Part shown: in pieces, positions 21,914 through 32,541 of the stretch | Layout: each line of letters starts with the position of its first letter | Numbering within the stretch: position 1 is the first letter of the stretch | Source of the DNA: Suillus spraguei | Lineage: Eukaryota > Basidiomycota > Agaricomycetes > Boletales > Suillaceae | NCBI GenBank assembly: GCA_016800925.1 | Contig: JABCPU010000036.1 | Coordinates: 1 to 64,000 of the forward strand | Reading direction: 5' to 3' | DNA: 64,000 nt | The notes under the pieces: model-generated | The model's input: only the letters and a program-made list of their open reading frames with translations | Told to the model about the DNA's origin: nothing | Databases searched by the model: none | Position numbers and translations under genes: made by a program

Positions 21914-22787
21914 TTCATCTGGTCTCCGAGGCTTTCTCAAGGTTGACACCTCCCCCTACCCTATCATCCTTACTCGCATAGCACATGAACATCAGCACCT
22001 GTATTCAGGGAGATGATGTGTGTGACTTCGCATGTACTATGCCCACTCCACAAAGCCCCTCTTGATTCCGTCGTCACGGATCATACGGATACGAAACCAG
22101 CTAATGTCAGAGCCACTGGGTTGTACGACCCACTTCCGGAGGGCTCGGGCTCTATGGTTGACCAACGATAAATACTCGTAGGCGATCGTGACAATGGTGA
22201 GTACTTTCATCGCTCGGAACTCGATTGTGAGCGCTTGACAAAATCCGGAGTTTCTCCTGATAAAAATGCAATGATGGGGACCGGAGAAGAACTGCTGCCA
22301 GACCAGTTACTGACAACTTGAAGCATGCGCTGCACAGCTCTAATTAATAATCTCTCAAGTACTTGTTTGCCGATGAACTGCGGAGCTTTCAGCGCTTTCA
22401 ATGTGCCAGAATTCGATGCCCATCCTCCATGCTACAGCCATTATAGTATGCACTACACCAAGTCACCAGTTGACAACCATCGGTTCAAAAATTCTTAATT
22501 TCCATGAATTTAGCGAAACAACTATGACTTGCTAGTCAGGCCTATGCTTGCAGTCCAAGCAAGGTCCGTGCGAAGCCACGACACGTTTACATGAAATATC
22601 TCAGATACAACGATTCATTGCGAACGTATGGTAAATGCGGAGTTGCAATGACTTAGCCAATGTCTTTTAGTATCTTGGGATGAACAGTCAGATATCCATC
22701 TTCACCATATTTCGAGTGATTCCTGACTACAACAGGTGCCATTATCCGGAATTTGTCTTTGGATTTAATCGTCGTAGGCGCAATTTA
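21914..22787. other. intergenic, no gene seen
   Basis: Only short frames without recognisable motifs. It marks the boundary between the repeat-rich left part and the gene-dense right part and holds the 3' flank of the minus-strand gene that ends at 22788. Confidence 0.45.
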
Positions 22788-23878
22788 TTATTTTTTGTTG
22801 CGGACAAAACCAGCAGGTGCCCCAGTCCATTTCATCACGCCAATGTTCGCTGAACTTTGATTCGCATGAGTGAAAGCAATATTAGACCACGACTCACCTG
22901 GCCGTCTCTCCCATCCTCGTGTTTTTGCTTTAGCAGACGCCAGCCGACCTTTAATAGCGAGGCTTTGATTAATAAACTTGCGTATTCTTTGTGATGGGAT
23001 GGTGTGAGCTGTTGAATAAACTTTGGATCCAAGTGAATTTGGTAGGGTACGGATAGTACGAGTTCTGTAGAGTGGACCAGTCAGAAAGCTCACAGTACAG
23101 CAATCGAGGTGCGCACCCGACAAGAAGGTCTTTGGCGCGTGCGAGTGGACGTCGCTGCCGTTTTCTCGATGGTTGTACTTTTTGTAACAACTTGGTTGCA
23201 GTAGTATCTGTCATCGCGTGCGCACTTTGTGAAGCAAATGCAGACGCGAAAAGCGTATCGTCCAGATATTGTCCCTTGGGCGATGACTTCGTTAACGGAG
23301 GTCGGTCTTCGTCTTCTGATTCGTGTTCACTGCCATCCGTCATCTCCTCATCCCCACTGTTATTTGTCATTTCCTCGTCCTCACTGCCATCCGTCATTCC
23401 ATCATCCTCTTCTAGCCCGCTTTCAGCATCGAACTCTGCCATCTCTTCATCTATTCCACTGTCACCTGACCCTCCGTCTATCACATTTTCGAGCTCGCCG
23501 CGCCATCCTCGTCATCTTCCCATCCATTTCAGCAGCAGCGTCCTCCATTGCGCGGCGCATTCGCTTCTCCAACGTGTCATCCTTAAGAATATCATCCTCT
23601 TCGCTGGAGGACCCGTCACTGTCGACATTAGATTCCCTTGGAGCTTTCCGCTTTCCCTTCCGCATTGGATTATCTGAAAGCTTCCCTAGACGCGTGACAA
23701 CCGCCCGCTCCTTCAATTTCCGATCTCTTTCCCGGTTGTGTGCTTTCTTCCGCGCATTTTCTTCCGCCTCGAAGTCACGAAGGGTTTTCTTCTCTCGCTT
23801 AGCATTCTGTTTGGAAACAGAGTGAGAAACTGCTTCGGGAGCGTCATCGTCGCTTGAAATAGGATCAAGGCGGGGCAT
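22788..23878 (-). CDS. Bud21/Utp16-like nucleolar protein (frameshift in middle)
   Basis: Start chosen at MPRLDPISSDDDAPEAV (23876-23878); an upstream in-frame Met at 23920 is less typical. The N-terminus is a charged coiled region (AKREKKTLRDFEAEENARKK, RERDRKLKER); then comes an acidic repeat-rich middle (EEMTDGSE units); then FASAFASQ, KLLQKVQPSRKRQRRPL and KDLLVGTRTIRTLPNS across an intron (about 23125 to 23075). A last short exon ends WTGAPAGFVRNKK. The pattern acidic middle, K/R-rich block, K-D-hydrophobic-G-x-R-T-I-R-T-L and C-terminal GFVR is what I recall of Bud21/Utp16-like U3 snoRNP-associated proteins. The frame changes near 23510-23480 (GKMTRMARR versus GELENVIDGGSG), and no intron of usable size explains it, so this is a real frameshift or a sequence error. 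Confidence 0.5.
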
Positions 23879-24455
23879 TACAGCTATGAGGTCAAATTTC
23901 CTACTGACAGTGAAATGCACAAAACTTTAAAACTCCGCGGCTTTTGACTACAGCTAAAATCCTGATAGACCGGATTTACATAATTTTGTTGCCTTCACCG
24001 CTAAATTCATCTACTTGTAGAGTTTGACAAACAAAAGGGTCCTGGTTGTTGTGATATTGGGCGCGCGAAGCGCCTCAAGATGGCCTTGTCTGACGCTCTG
24101 CCTTATTCTTTATTCTTACCATGTCTGGAAATCTGGACCGCTGTCATTCCGGCAGCTGTAAAATAGCAATCGGTGACCATTTCCGCCCATATGACATCCA
24201 GTAGCATAGCGCAAGCCACTTACATGAGCCTACAAACTGTCAACAGCTCCCCTTTCAGGGCCCTTTAAAAATAACGTAGGGTACAGAACATTATCGCACA
24301 CCCCTTTGTGTTTAAGTCACAACGCAGGTGTATCATGTATATACTTTAAGTATACATAACGGGTATCGCCGTGGGGTAATGTGGGGTGTACATAAACCAA
24401 ATGACTCGGAAACATCGATGCATCTGTGGATGAGTGGCTCACCCCCGTATCAGTA
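23879..24455. other. intergenic, no gene seen
   Basis: Upstream region of the Bud21-like gene and 3' flank of the Csm1-like gene; both are on the minus strand. No open frame of interest. Confidence 0.5.
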
Positions 24456-26205
24456 CTAAAGATCGTCCACATCAACGACTTCTTCTCTCCTCTCCTCATG
24501 TTCGTCATCTGCACTCCCCGTTCTCTCATTCTCAAAGGCAGTTTCCATCTGGCGCGTCAGGCTCCCTAAAAATAGCGCAGCTTGTTTATGCGGGAATGTA
24601 AACCCGCTCGCTAGGAAGCCAAGGCGTTCCTTGAAGTCATCGCTCAATTTGTCAAGCTCGAGAGGGGTATATTTGACGCGCCGGTCCATTTCCGGATCTT
24701 CCAGCTCGGTGTAGGCACGGAGGGAGAAGGATATTGCTGATTTTTGGGATCAATGAGGTAGGCACGCATGGAAGGAGGAAAAATAAGGGGGAACAAAACT
24801 TACACCTCTCGACATGCTCCCATGCGTCGGTTTCATCCTTCACCGTCGCGACATATGTATACACACACGTATGCACAATGTCGTCTTCCACGCCCTCGCG
24901 CGGCTCCCATTTGACGCTCAAGACCAAGAGGTTTGAAAAATCCTGGTAGAATTGAATAGTTGCAGAGTGTTTCTGGTCTGGATCTGTGGAGAGGGTCTTG
25001 GTGTGAGCGTGTGGTTGTCGTGCGAGAAGCTGCTTTGAGCGCGCAATCTCGGCATCAAGTTCAACGCGGATATCTTTCACTACATACACACAAACGATTC
25101 AGCATCACTATGGGAAGAACCCACCAGTGCAAAAGACGTACCACTCTGCTCAAGCTCGGAAATTCGCCGTTCACGCTCCTCAACAACTGCGTCCTTAGCT
25201 GCGAGTTTGTCCCGCATGTGTGCGAGCTCATCGTTCAGCGTGCGCTGTTCGGCATCAGCTGCAGCACGAGTGAGGAAGTGAGGAATGGTTAAAGTGCTCG
25301 AATTGGGGGGTGGGTGTGTCGAACTGGACGGAGGATTAGGCTCAGGTTCAGATGTCCGGAAGAAGGGCGACTTGTTGGCAAGTTCTGCTTTGAGGGCTGA
25401 TATGATGGACTCTTGTGCTGAAGGAATGATGATAGTACAAAGGAGAGGTTCAGGACTTAGTTTAGCTAGAATGCTGCCAAGTCGGTGGTACTCACTTTTT
25501 GAACGACTATCATATAGAACCGTAAGATCATCAAGAGCTTGTTCAGCATCTGTTTTTCGGACCTGGAAGAGTTCTTCGAGTTGCTGCGAAAGTTTGTCGC
25601 GCTGATGCTCCAACTAATGGATTCATGAGCGTTACTCATCCAAACAATGGAAAGTATGAAACGTACATCTTTTGTCTTCGCCTTCCATCGCTCAAGCTCC
25701 TTGTAGATATGTGGGCTAAGGGGTGGTTTCTCAGGCTCATGCTCTGGTTCACTATGATTTGAGGGGTCTTCAGCAGTGGGAACCGGAACAGGAAGCTTCT
25801 TGGCAGCAACAGGCTTGACAGGTTTTGGTTTGACGCGAGTGTCTTTTGCGTTTGTTTGACTCTCTGGTGCTTTCCCTTTTGCCTGACTTTCTGGGACCTT
25901 GCCATTAGGGCGGCGACCCTCGAATGCCCTCATCTTTCTCGGTGGACGGTACGGGAATGGATTAAGTGGCGGATCGATGAGCTCGATATCATCTGAAGAG
26001 GAGGGGGAGGAAGGGGAAGATTCTGTTATTAGATTGCGATTACTCGGTTGCTTAGACGTCGATGGTTGTGGGGACACGGTGCGCTGCTTCTTACGGGGTT
26101 TTGGACGCGTTGTGGTCTTCAATGCGTCTGTGTTCACGAGCGCTCATTAGTAAGTTGACCTAGGATATAAAGGTCGAATTTACCCATTTCATCACCTGAA
26201 GACAT
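24456..26205 (-). CDS. Csm1/Pcs1-like kinetochore (monopolin) protein
   Basis: Start ATG at 26203-26205 (MSSGDEM), followed by a 50-60 nt intron. The N-terminal third is disordered and basic/Pro-rich (PRKKQRTVSPQP, PPRKMRAFEGRRP). The middle is a long coiled coil (LEHQRDKLSQQLEELFQVRK, then RTLNDELAHMRDKLAAKDAV and ERERRISELEQS). The C-terminal globular part has FYQDFSNLLVLSVKWEPRE, HTCVYTYVA and AISFSLRAYTELE, matching the Csm1/Pcs1 C-terminal domain that binds kinetochore and rDNA partners and clamps microtubule sites at meiosis I. A stop at 24456-24458 follows an acidic tail. At least five short introns. Other coiled-coil kinetochore proteins with an RWD-like end are the alternative. Confidence 0.6.
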
Positions 26206-26380
26206 TATGATGGCGAGCGGATAGAATGTGAGTGAGTGGTTAGCCTACAGACAAACATGATTCAATGCACATATTAGTACGTACTGTGCCATTGTCGACT
26301 CACGTGATCACATCGTCGCTCATGTGACTTAAATGCCACTAGCATGAGTCGACGGTTACATATATCGATCATCGGTCATA
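26206..26380. promoter_or_regulatory. shared divergent promoter
   Basis: Only 175 bp separate the start codons of the Csm1-like gene (minus) and the adenosine deaminase gene (plus). It contains CACGTG within ACTCACGTGATC (about 26301-26312) and a TACATATAT stretch about 25 bp before the plus-strand ATG. Function is inferred from layout only. Confidence 0.4.
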
Positions 26381-28556
26381 ATGACTCTCCTCGACGAGTA
26401 CTACCGCAAACGAACCCAGCTCATTTCAGATGATCGAGCCCTTCGTGTCGATGTGGTCAATGGAAATCGTTTTTCTGAAAAATCGCGACAAGCAGACGTG
26501 ATTTTACGTCGCATTCGCGAGGAGGAGTCAAAGTCGATTTGGGCAGTAGAGCATGAGGAAGTTCCTCATCCGTTCTTAGGAATGGAGTTTCTCACAGGTA
26601 TATTCAAACTCTCAAAACATAGAGCGTTAGTTCATATCTTATTCCTGTAGGAAAGGACATCATTCTCAAGACCCAGCTCTTCAACATCATCACCAAGGTT
26701 TGTCCATCTCTAGGTACTTAGAGGCCTGAGTCACAGCCAGTCACATTTATGACACACAATCACAAAGATGCCAAAAGGCGCACTACTGCACGTACATCTT
26801 GATCTTACCGTCAATGGCAATACCCTGCTGGCGCTCGCCTTGCAGCACACCTCAATCCATATCCGTGCATCAGCACGGGTCACGCCTGGTTCCATCAAAT
26901 CTGTCGGAATTGAATTTCGCCCTCTCCCACCCAGCTTCGTTCCTCAGTGCATCTCGCTGTGTCTACCCACCTACAAACCAGAGCAGTGGATACCCCTTCG
27001 CCGTGCGCGTGAGCAGTTCGATGCTGCCCTGGGTGGCACGCAGGGCTTTGACCGTTGGATCGCAACCTGCCTCACAATCAACCCAAGCGATGCATATGTC
27101 ACGCATAATAATAACATTAGGGTGTGTCACTTTGTACCTTGTCGAGCAAAAGAATGCATTCATAATCTCCGCAAAGATATGGGACAAATTTCGTGCAGCT
27201 GCCACGCTCACACATGTAAGTACCCATATTTAAGGGTTGGTGGATATTATACTCATCGAGGTGCACAGGACTTGGTGTACTTTGCCCCAGTTTGGCGCGC
27301 ATATATCCGGCAATTCCTCGAGGAAACTATCAAAGATGGTGTATCTTATGTAGAAGCGCGTGTCAACTTCAGCCCAAAGTAAGGCTTTCTCTCTTGTGCT
27401 TTTTGTTTTTGATTGGGATATGGATAGGTACATGATTGGTCCCGACGGGGAGCAAAATATCCCACACAAAGAGTGGCTGAGCATGTTCCAGGATGTCCTG
27501 GTTGAGTTCAACGGAAGCCTACAAGCACAAGGAAGAGATGACGAATTTTTCGGTGCTAAGGTGCTTGTTATCCTTTGCTGCGGGTCTCAAGCTTATACAA
27601 GTAATAGATCATATACACGGTGATCCGGGACTGCGAGCCCGAGGAGTTGGAGTGGTATCTCAACGACTGTATAGAGATGAAGAAGCTTTTCCCTGGTATC
27701 ATCGCCGGTATGTTTTAGATGCTTTTAAATTTCTTTCGTATCATAACACCGCCGACAACGAACTCCTCAAGGTTTTGACCTCGTCGGGGACGAAAATATT
27801 TTCCACCCACTCAAATATTACCTCCCGCAGCTTCTCTCTTTCAGCACCATGCAAACCTCACAAGGACTCCCTGAACACCATCATATCCCGTTCATATTTC
27901 ATGCAGGTGAAACCACTGGTGACGGGTCCATGGCAGATGACAATCTGTACGACGCACTGCTGTTAGGGACGAAGCGAATCGGACACGGGTTCTCGCTTGT
28001 GAAACACCCAAAGCTAATGTCAATGTGCAAGGAACACGGCGTGGCGTTAGAGGTCTGCCCAATTTCAAATGAGATCTTAGTGTGTTAGCCTCCTTCCATC
28101 TCATTCTATCCGGGCTCTGATTACGTGAGTGGTGAGTAGAGACTGACAGCATCAATGCCGATGCATCCTCTCCCAATCTTGATCAACCATGGTGTACCAG
28201 TGGCACTGAGCTCAGATGATCCATCGCTGTTCCAGAACATGGGTTTGAGCTTTGACTTTTTCCAGGTTTACTCCATTTCATGTCCCTCTCCCATCGTTAC
28301 TCAAACATGTGCAACTACAGGTACTTGCAGCAAGCGACGTCACCGGCCTGCTTACGCTGGGGCATATCGCGCTAGACAGTATCCAGGTACGCATTTCTCT
28401 ATCTCTGTTCTGCTTCAGGCCATGACTAGATGTGTTTGGGTGCAGTACTCGATGCTGACGGCCGATGAAAAGGCGCGTGTGACGCTGAAATGGAAGGAAC
28501 GTTGGGAGCGTTTCGTGGATGAGATTGTTGAATTTGATGGGATGCGACGGAACTAA
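26381..28556 (+). CDS. adenosine deaminase family protein (ADGF/CECR1-like)
   Basis: A metal-dependent deaminase that would convert adenosine to inosine. After an N-terminal helical region (MTLLDEYYRKRTQL) come the family motifs in order: MPKGALLHVHLD (HxH metal site), FDRWIATCLTINPSDAY, FAPVWRAYIRQFLEE, DGVSYVEAR, GFDLVGDE, FIFHAGET (metal His and catalytic Glu), RIGHGFSLVKHP, LEVCPISNEILRL and VALSSDDPSLF (Asp pair). The motif order and the IGHGFSL and CPISN forms point to the ADGF/ADA2-like subfamily, but there is no signal peptide at this start, so a cytosolic location is likely. About ten short introns, for example at 26597-26651 and around 28080-28142. The CDS ends FDGMRRN before TAA at 28554-28556. 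I saw no disruption. Confidence 0.88.
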
Positions 28557-29067
28557 TTTATAACCTCGACTTGGATACCTTCCGATAAACGCCGCGATGG
28601 GGACGATGTTGCGGTTATACCTGTAATTGTGGATGCAAGAACATCTTGTGCTTCAATTTATGTCATTCTTAGGTTTTCATTACGGCCGCGCCCTTAGCCC
28701 TGCGCTCCTGTCTGCGCCTTCACAGGTTTCCCGTCGATTAATGCACACCGAGGATCGGTCTTAACAACACGTAATAAAGTTTCAATTACCGCCAGACCGC
28801 TGTACGCGTCAGACAACTGCATATACTATCATGACCAACTGGCTGTGGTGAACACACCCCTGTTTCAATTCTTCACATGTGAGCAACCTGGAGAGACGGC
28901 GGGAAACTTTCTTAGATGATGAAGTATACGGACTTAACCCTGACATCAAGATCACGACACAATACTATGTCAGACACGGAGTCTTGGCCCATTACAACTT
29001 CCTTCTACTCAGTTTGCGTGCTAAGGGGAGACTGGTCATGTACAAGTACTAGATACCATAGAACCTT
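28557..29067. other. intergenic, no gene seen
   Basis: 3' flank of the adenosine deaminase gene. Small frames only; the plus-strand frame from 28916 acquires recognisable similarity only where the SDR relic starts, near 29068. Confidence 0.45.
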
Positions 29068-29460
29068 CCTCCACGTCTATCTACAAGCCCTCCTTCGATC
29101 GGATGTGCGCGTGGCACTCAAGCCAAAGGAAACACTATGCTTACCGACGAATTTGCAAGCCGCATGGTTGTCAAAGTGCAGAGTCTCAACCCTCCAAGTC
29201 ATCATATGTCACTTGGGCACCCGGCACGTCGGATCTTTTCAAATTCTTCTACACGCTCCCTGGTTGGCTTGTCGTCCGAATTTCAGGATCATGGATGGTA
29301 TGGAAGGGGACTGAACTATTTATGTAGTCACCGCGCGCGGACCATCCTACTTGCCATGGAAAGGAAGATATGCCAGGGGTGCGGGTCACTCTAACTGTTC
29401 ATGATGAAGGCGGCACGTTCTGTAGAACAACACCCGAGAACCATTCACGTGGCAATCGCT
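29068..29460 (+). pseudogene. relic duplicate of the SDR gene 3' end
   Basis: This segment is a decayed copy of the end of the SDR gene just downstream. Its TCTATCTACAAGCC...TTCGATCGG matches the same bases at about 30390-30412. Across several frames one reads TDEFASRMVVKV, SLNPPS, then SDLFKFFYTLPGWLVVRISG, parallel to TDEFARRVVPKVLSPSPPS and FGFFHWLPHWLVLWIVG in the intact copy. Similarity runs on into the 3' flank (ATGGAAAGGAAGA, GTTCTGTAG). The 5' three quarters of the gene are missing. This is a tandem duplication followed by loss. Confidence 0.75.
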
Positions 29461-29641
29461 AGGCTGCATCTCCTTTTGAGTCGCTCTGGGTATTAGCAGC
29501 TAGCTTGTGATGTGTCCGTATCAAGACCACGGAGTTCTGATTTACCGAATTACATATATAAGCTATGGGATGTTGGAGTCGTCTGATACAAAGGAACGAC
29601 TCACATTAGGTCTGGCTAGGAAACTACCTCGTCTGAAAAAT

Positions 29642-30623
29642 ATGCCTGGAAAAATCGTTCTAGTGACTGGCTGTTCAAAAGGCGGAATCGGCTTCTATTT
29701 GTAAGTCTGCCTCTGTCTCCAAGTCAGTGCAACTTATAAATTGCAATAACAGATGTGAGCGCTTTGCCGAGCAAGGATGCATCGTGTATGCTACATCTCG
29801 CAGGCTGGAGACTATGGACGGTTTCAAGCATCCGGTGGAAAAGCGCGTCATGGATGTGACCAGCGATGACGATGTAAAACTCATCGTACAGTCTATTCTG
29901 GAAGAGCAGGGGAAGATTGATATCGTCGTGAACAATGCTGGTGCTATTGAAATCGGTTTGTCAAATTGTCTCGAACCATGAATTAATTGTCATGTTCGAT
30001 TTCTCGTAGGACCGTTGCTTGATGTGTCCTTGGATCAGGCTAGAAGAGCCTTTGAGACCAACACGTATTCAGTCTTGCGGGTTGCACAGGCAGTTGCACC
30101 TTCCATGATCGAACGCAAGCAAGGCTTATCGTCAATATCGGATCAGTTGCAGGAAACATGTAAGTGCAGTATAATGATTCGATCTTTCAGCTAACCTTGT
30201 TTAATGAATAGCGCTACCCCATGGAATGGATTATACGCTGCAGCCAAGGCGGCAGTTCACGCGCTCAGTGATGTTCTGGCCATGGAATGCAAGCCCTTTG
30301 GTGTCAAAGTAATGTTGGTAGCACCGGGTCAAGTTCGGACAAATATCGCTGCTAACCAGGCAGCCACTTTGAAATTGTCTCCTACGTCCATCTACAAGCC
30401 TTACTTCGATCGGGTGTACGAACGCCTCAATGGCAGTCACGCCGAAGGGAGCATGGATACTGATGAATTTGCACGCCGTGTGGTTCCGAAAGTGCTAAGT
30501 CCCAGCCCTCCAAGTTACATGACATTAGGTGGCAAGTCCCGTATTTTCGGATTCTTCCACTGGCTTCCTCATTGGCTTGTCCTCTGGATCGTGGGATGTA
30601 TGATGGTGCGGAAGAAAACCTGA
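29642..30623 (+). CDS. short-chain dehydrogenase (Ayr1-like), one frameshift
   Basis: A classical SDR oxidoreductase. MPGKIVLVTGCSKGGIG holds the TGxxxGIG nucleotide-binding motif, then DIVVNNAGAIE (NNAG), a catalytic YAAAK (GLYAAAKAAVHAL) and VAPGQV. The C-terminus is hydrophobic (FFHWLPHWLVLWIVGCMMV), consistent with membrane association as in the Ayr1 1-acyl-dihydroxyacetone-phosphate reductases it resembles. Start at 29642: the conserved MPGKIVLVTG begins there, and a TATA-like TACATATATAAG lies about 90 bp upstream. Introns at about 29701-29752, 29955-30009 and 30160-30211. In exon 3 the frame breaks near 30121: IERKQG is followed by LIVNIGSVAGN only after adding one base at the GG. Either a recent pseudogene or a one-base sequence error. 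Confidence 0.75.
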
Positions 30624-30762
30624 ACTATCAACATAGCCACCGTGTATCATCTCATTTATCATGGAAAGGAAGAACCAATGGGGGTCACGGACCACTCAGA
30701 TGACCATTATGAAAGCATGTTCTGTAGGATAACTTGAACCAATGATGTAGCAATTGCCGCGG

Positions 30763-32134
30763 CTAAACTGCACCAACTCTCTCCCTATTTCCCCCTTTCT
30801 TCTTTTTTCTCCGGGACTCGCCCTGGGCTTCTCTGAATTTTTTGTTGACATGTCCGTTTATCGGAGATTCGAGACAAACTTCCTCAGAAGTCCGCTTTTT
30901 GCTTGCTACTGGTTGAGGCAGCGTTAAGGCAGGGTTTGGAGATGATTGAGTCGATGTTTGTGGGATATTCATCTTGTCACGTATGTTCTCGCCATCTTCG
31001 GTCTGTTGGGTGGGAGGCACTATCTGAGTAGCTTCTGGAACCACCAACCTGGGTTCAGATAGGACGGCTCGATAGGTTTTGCGTGCCTCTGTCAGGTTCC
31101 CGCAAGGAAGAGGAGGATCAGACTGCTGAAGAATGTTTTTGATGAAGTAGCTTACGTGCCCGCAAGATGAGCGATCTGGGCACACCAACTGATGCATCGT
31201 GAGCCAAATTTTGAGCCAGGTCCAGTAGTGTGAGTCTGAAAGGAGGGTAGACCAAAATATGAAAAAGACTAACAAGTAAAATAGATAAACTCACAAATTT
31301 TCGATATCCTTTGGTCCTCTGTAGTCTGCCTCAGAGGCAACTCCACCACTCACAACAATGCCTTTGCCCTTTGCGACCCGCACCACTTCTCGTGCAGCGG
31401 CCCACCAATTCCGTTTACCACTTACACCAGTATCACTGACACCAAAAGTTGATAGACTGGCGTCACTTTCACCGCCAATGGCTCCTGCGTAATTGATTTC
31501 GAACACTGCACCATTCTTTATGGCAGTCCTGACCAACGTGTGCTTCAACTGAAAGGGCAGTCGGGGAAGTGTTAAAGGAAGAGCAATGATATGCGCAGTG
31601 AGTGGCGAAGGCAGACTGTGCGTAAGACAAGCGAGTGAAAATGTCGCGGAGGTCGTTGGCAGAAGGGCAATTACATCGTAGGGCTCAACAAGGAAGCGTT
31701 TGCGTTCGTCTTGCATCAAAAAGGTTACGCTACTCATGACCACAGAAGGTAGGTACTCACCAAACCAAAGCCTTTCTCGCTATCATTGTCGAGAACAATT
31801 GTAAGTCGCTTCAGGAATACCGTTCTTGGCCTCGCTCTCAGCTGTTTAAGAAGTCCATCCAGAATGTTGACATGGGTTTTTGGATCGATTTTCTTGTTCA
31901 CTGATTGATTAAACGCAATTACAGTGTATCCTACTGTGATGCGATTAGCATTTGCTTTACATAGTGCAAAATGAACAGACAATGTTCCAGCAGGTCGAGA
32001 CGAGCTTCGATTCCCTTTATCTGAGCAGGAGTGAAAGCTGCGGACGAGGATTGCTGGGGTTGTTTGTTTTTATTCTTCTTTGGTTGATAAGTGGATCCAG
32101 ATGCAGTGACCGGGAAATTGAGATCAAAGTGCAT
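30763..32134 (-). CDS. RPP1: RNase P/MRP protein subunit Rpp1 (p30)
   Basis: A TIM-barrel-like protein subunit of RNase P and RNase MRP, which mature tRNA and rRNA. Start MHFDLNFPV at 32132-32134. Motifs of the Rpp30/Rpp1 family: LLEHLGYTVIAFNQSV across the first intron, RLTIVLDND, YDVIALLPTTSATFSLACLT, VFEINYAGAIGG, RNWWAAAREVVRVAKGKGIV and ISGGV-type VVSGGVASEAD, then DIENL and LGVP-type ASVGVPRSLI. The extra C-terminal tail, about 110 residues, is low-complexity and ends in a basic KKFREAQGESRRKKKKGGNR stretch, typical of fungal orthologues and likely nucleolar. Several introns, for example near 31275-31292 and 31705-31755. Stop at 30763-30765. It shares a divergent promoter with the tryptophan synthase gene. 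Confidence 0.88.
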
Positions 32135-32541
32135 ATTGAATTTTAATGGAAAGCTACAGTTGAGAGGTGACCGTACATAGACGTCAGGAAATAAGGTTCA
32201 CATGTTCTGATCTAGAGTCATTCTTTGCTAACTCCCCCAAATATTATAAACTCTCAGGTGTGAATTCAGTGTCATGGGTTTCGAGTCAAACGATTAAGTT
32301 GGTACTGCATTATCCCCACCGCTCAAAGGAATAGAAATTTGAACCTCAAAAATTCATCCAGTGGAGATTGTTAGACCAATTAAAGCGGGGATGAGGAAGA
32401 GACCGCACAATTCGTGGTCACCGACCGGCAAAGAAGAAGTACTGTCACGTGATCTGTTATGGTAGATCTCGATCACGGCGGCATAGATCATGATAAAAGG
32501 GCAGCAGTGACTCGTTTCATCTTCCTTCACCACCACAGATC
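32135..32541. promoter_or_regulatory. divergent promoter with Gcn4-like and E-box motifs
   Basis: 407 bp between the starts of RPP1 (minus) and tryptophan synthase (plus). TGACTC at 32508-32513 lies 29 bp before the tryptophan synthase ATG and equals the core of a Gcn4/CPC1 general amino-acid control site. GTCACGTGATC near 32445 contains CACGTG. Roles are inferred from the motifs only. Confidence 0.35.

Noticed and set aside
23072..23825. Plus-strand Ser/Pro-rich frames of about 200 codons
   Set aside because: They are antisense to the acidic and charged regions of the Bud21-like gene, whose minus-strand frame has conserved motifs and proper introns.
29507..29641. Longer N-terminus for the SDR from an upstream in-frame ATG
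   Set aside because: The conserved SDR start MPGKIVLVTG begins at 29642, and a TATA-like box lies inside the proposed extension.
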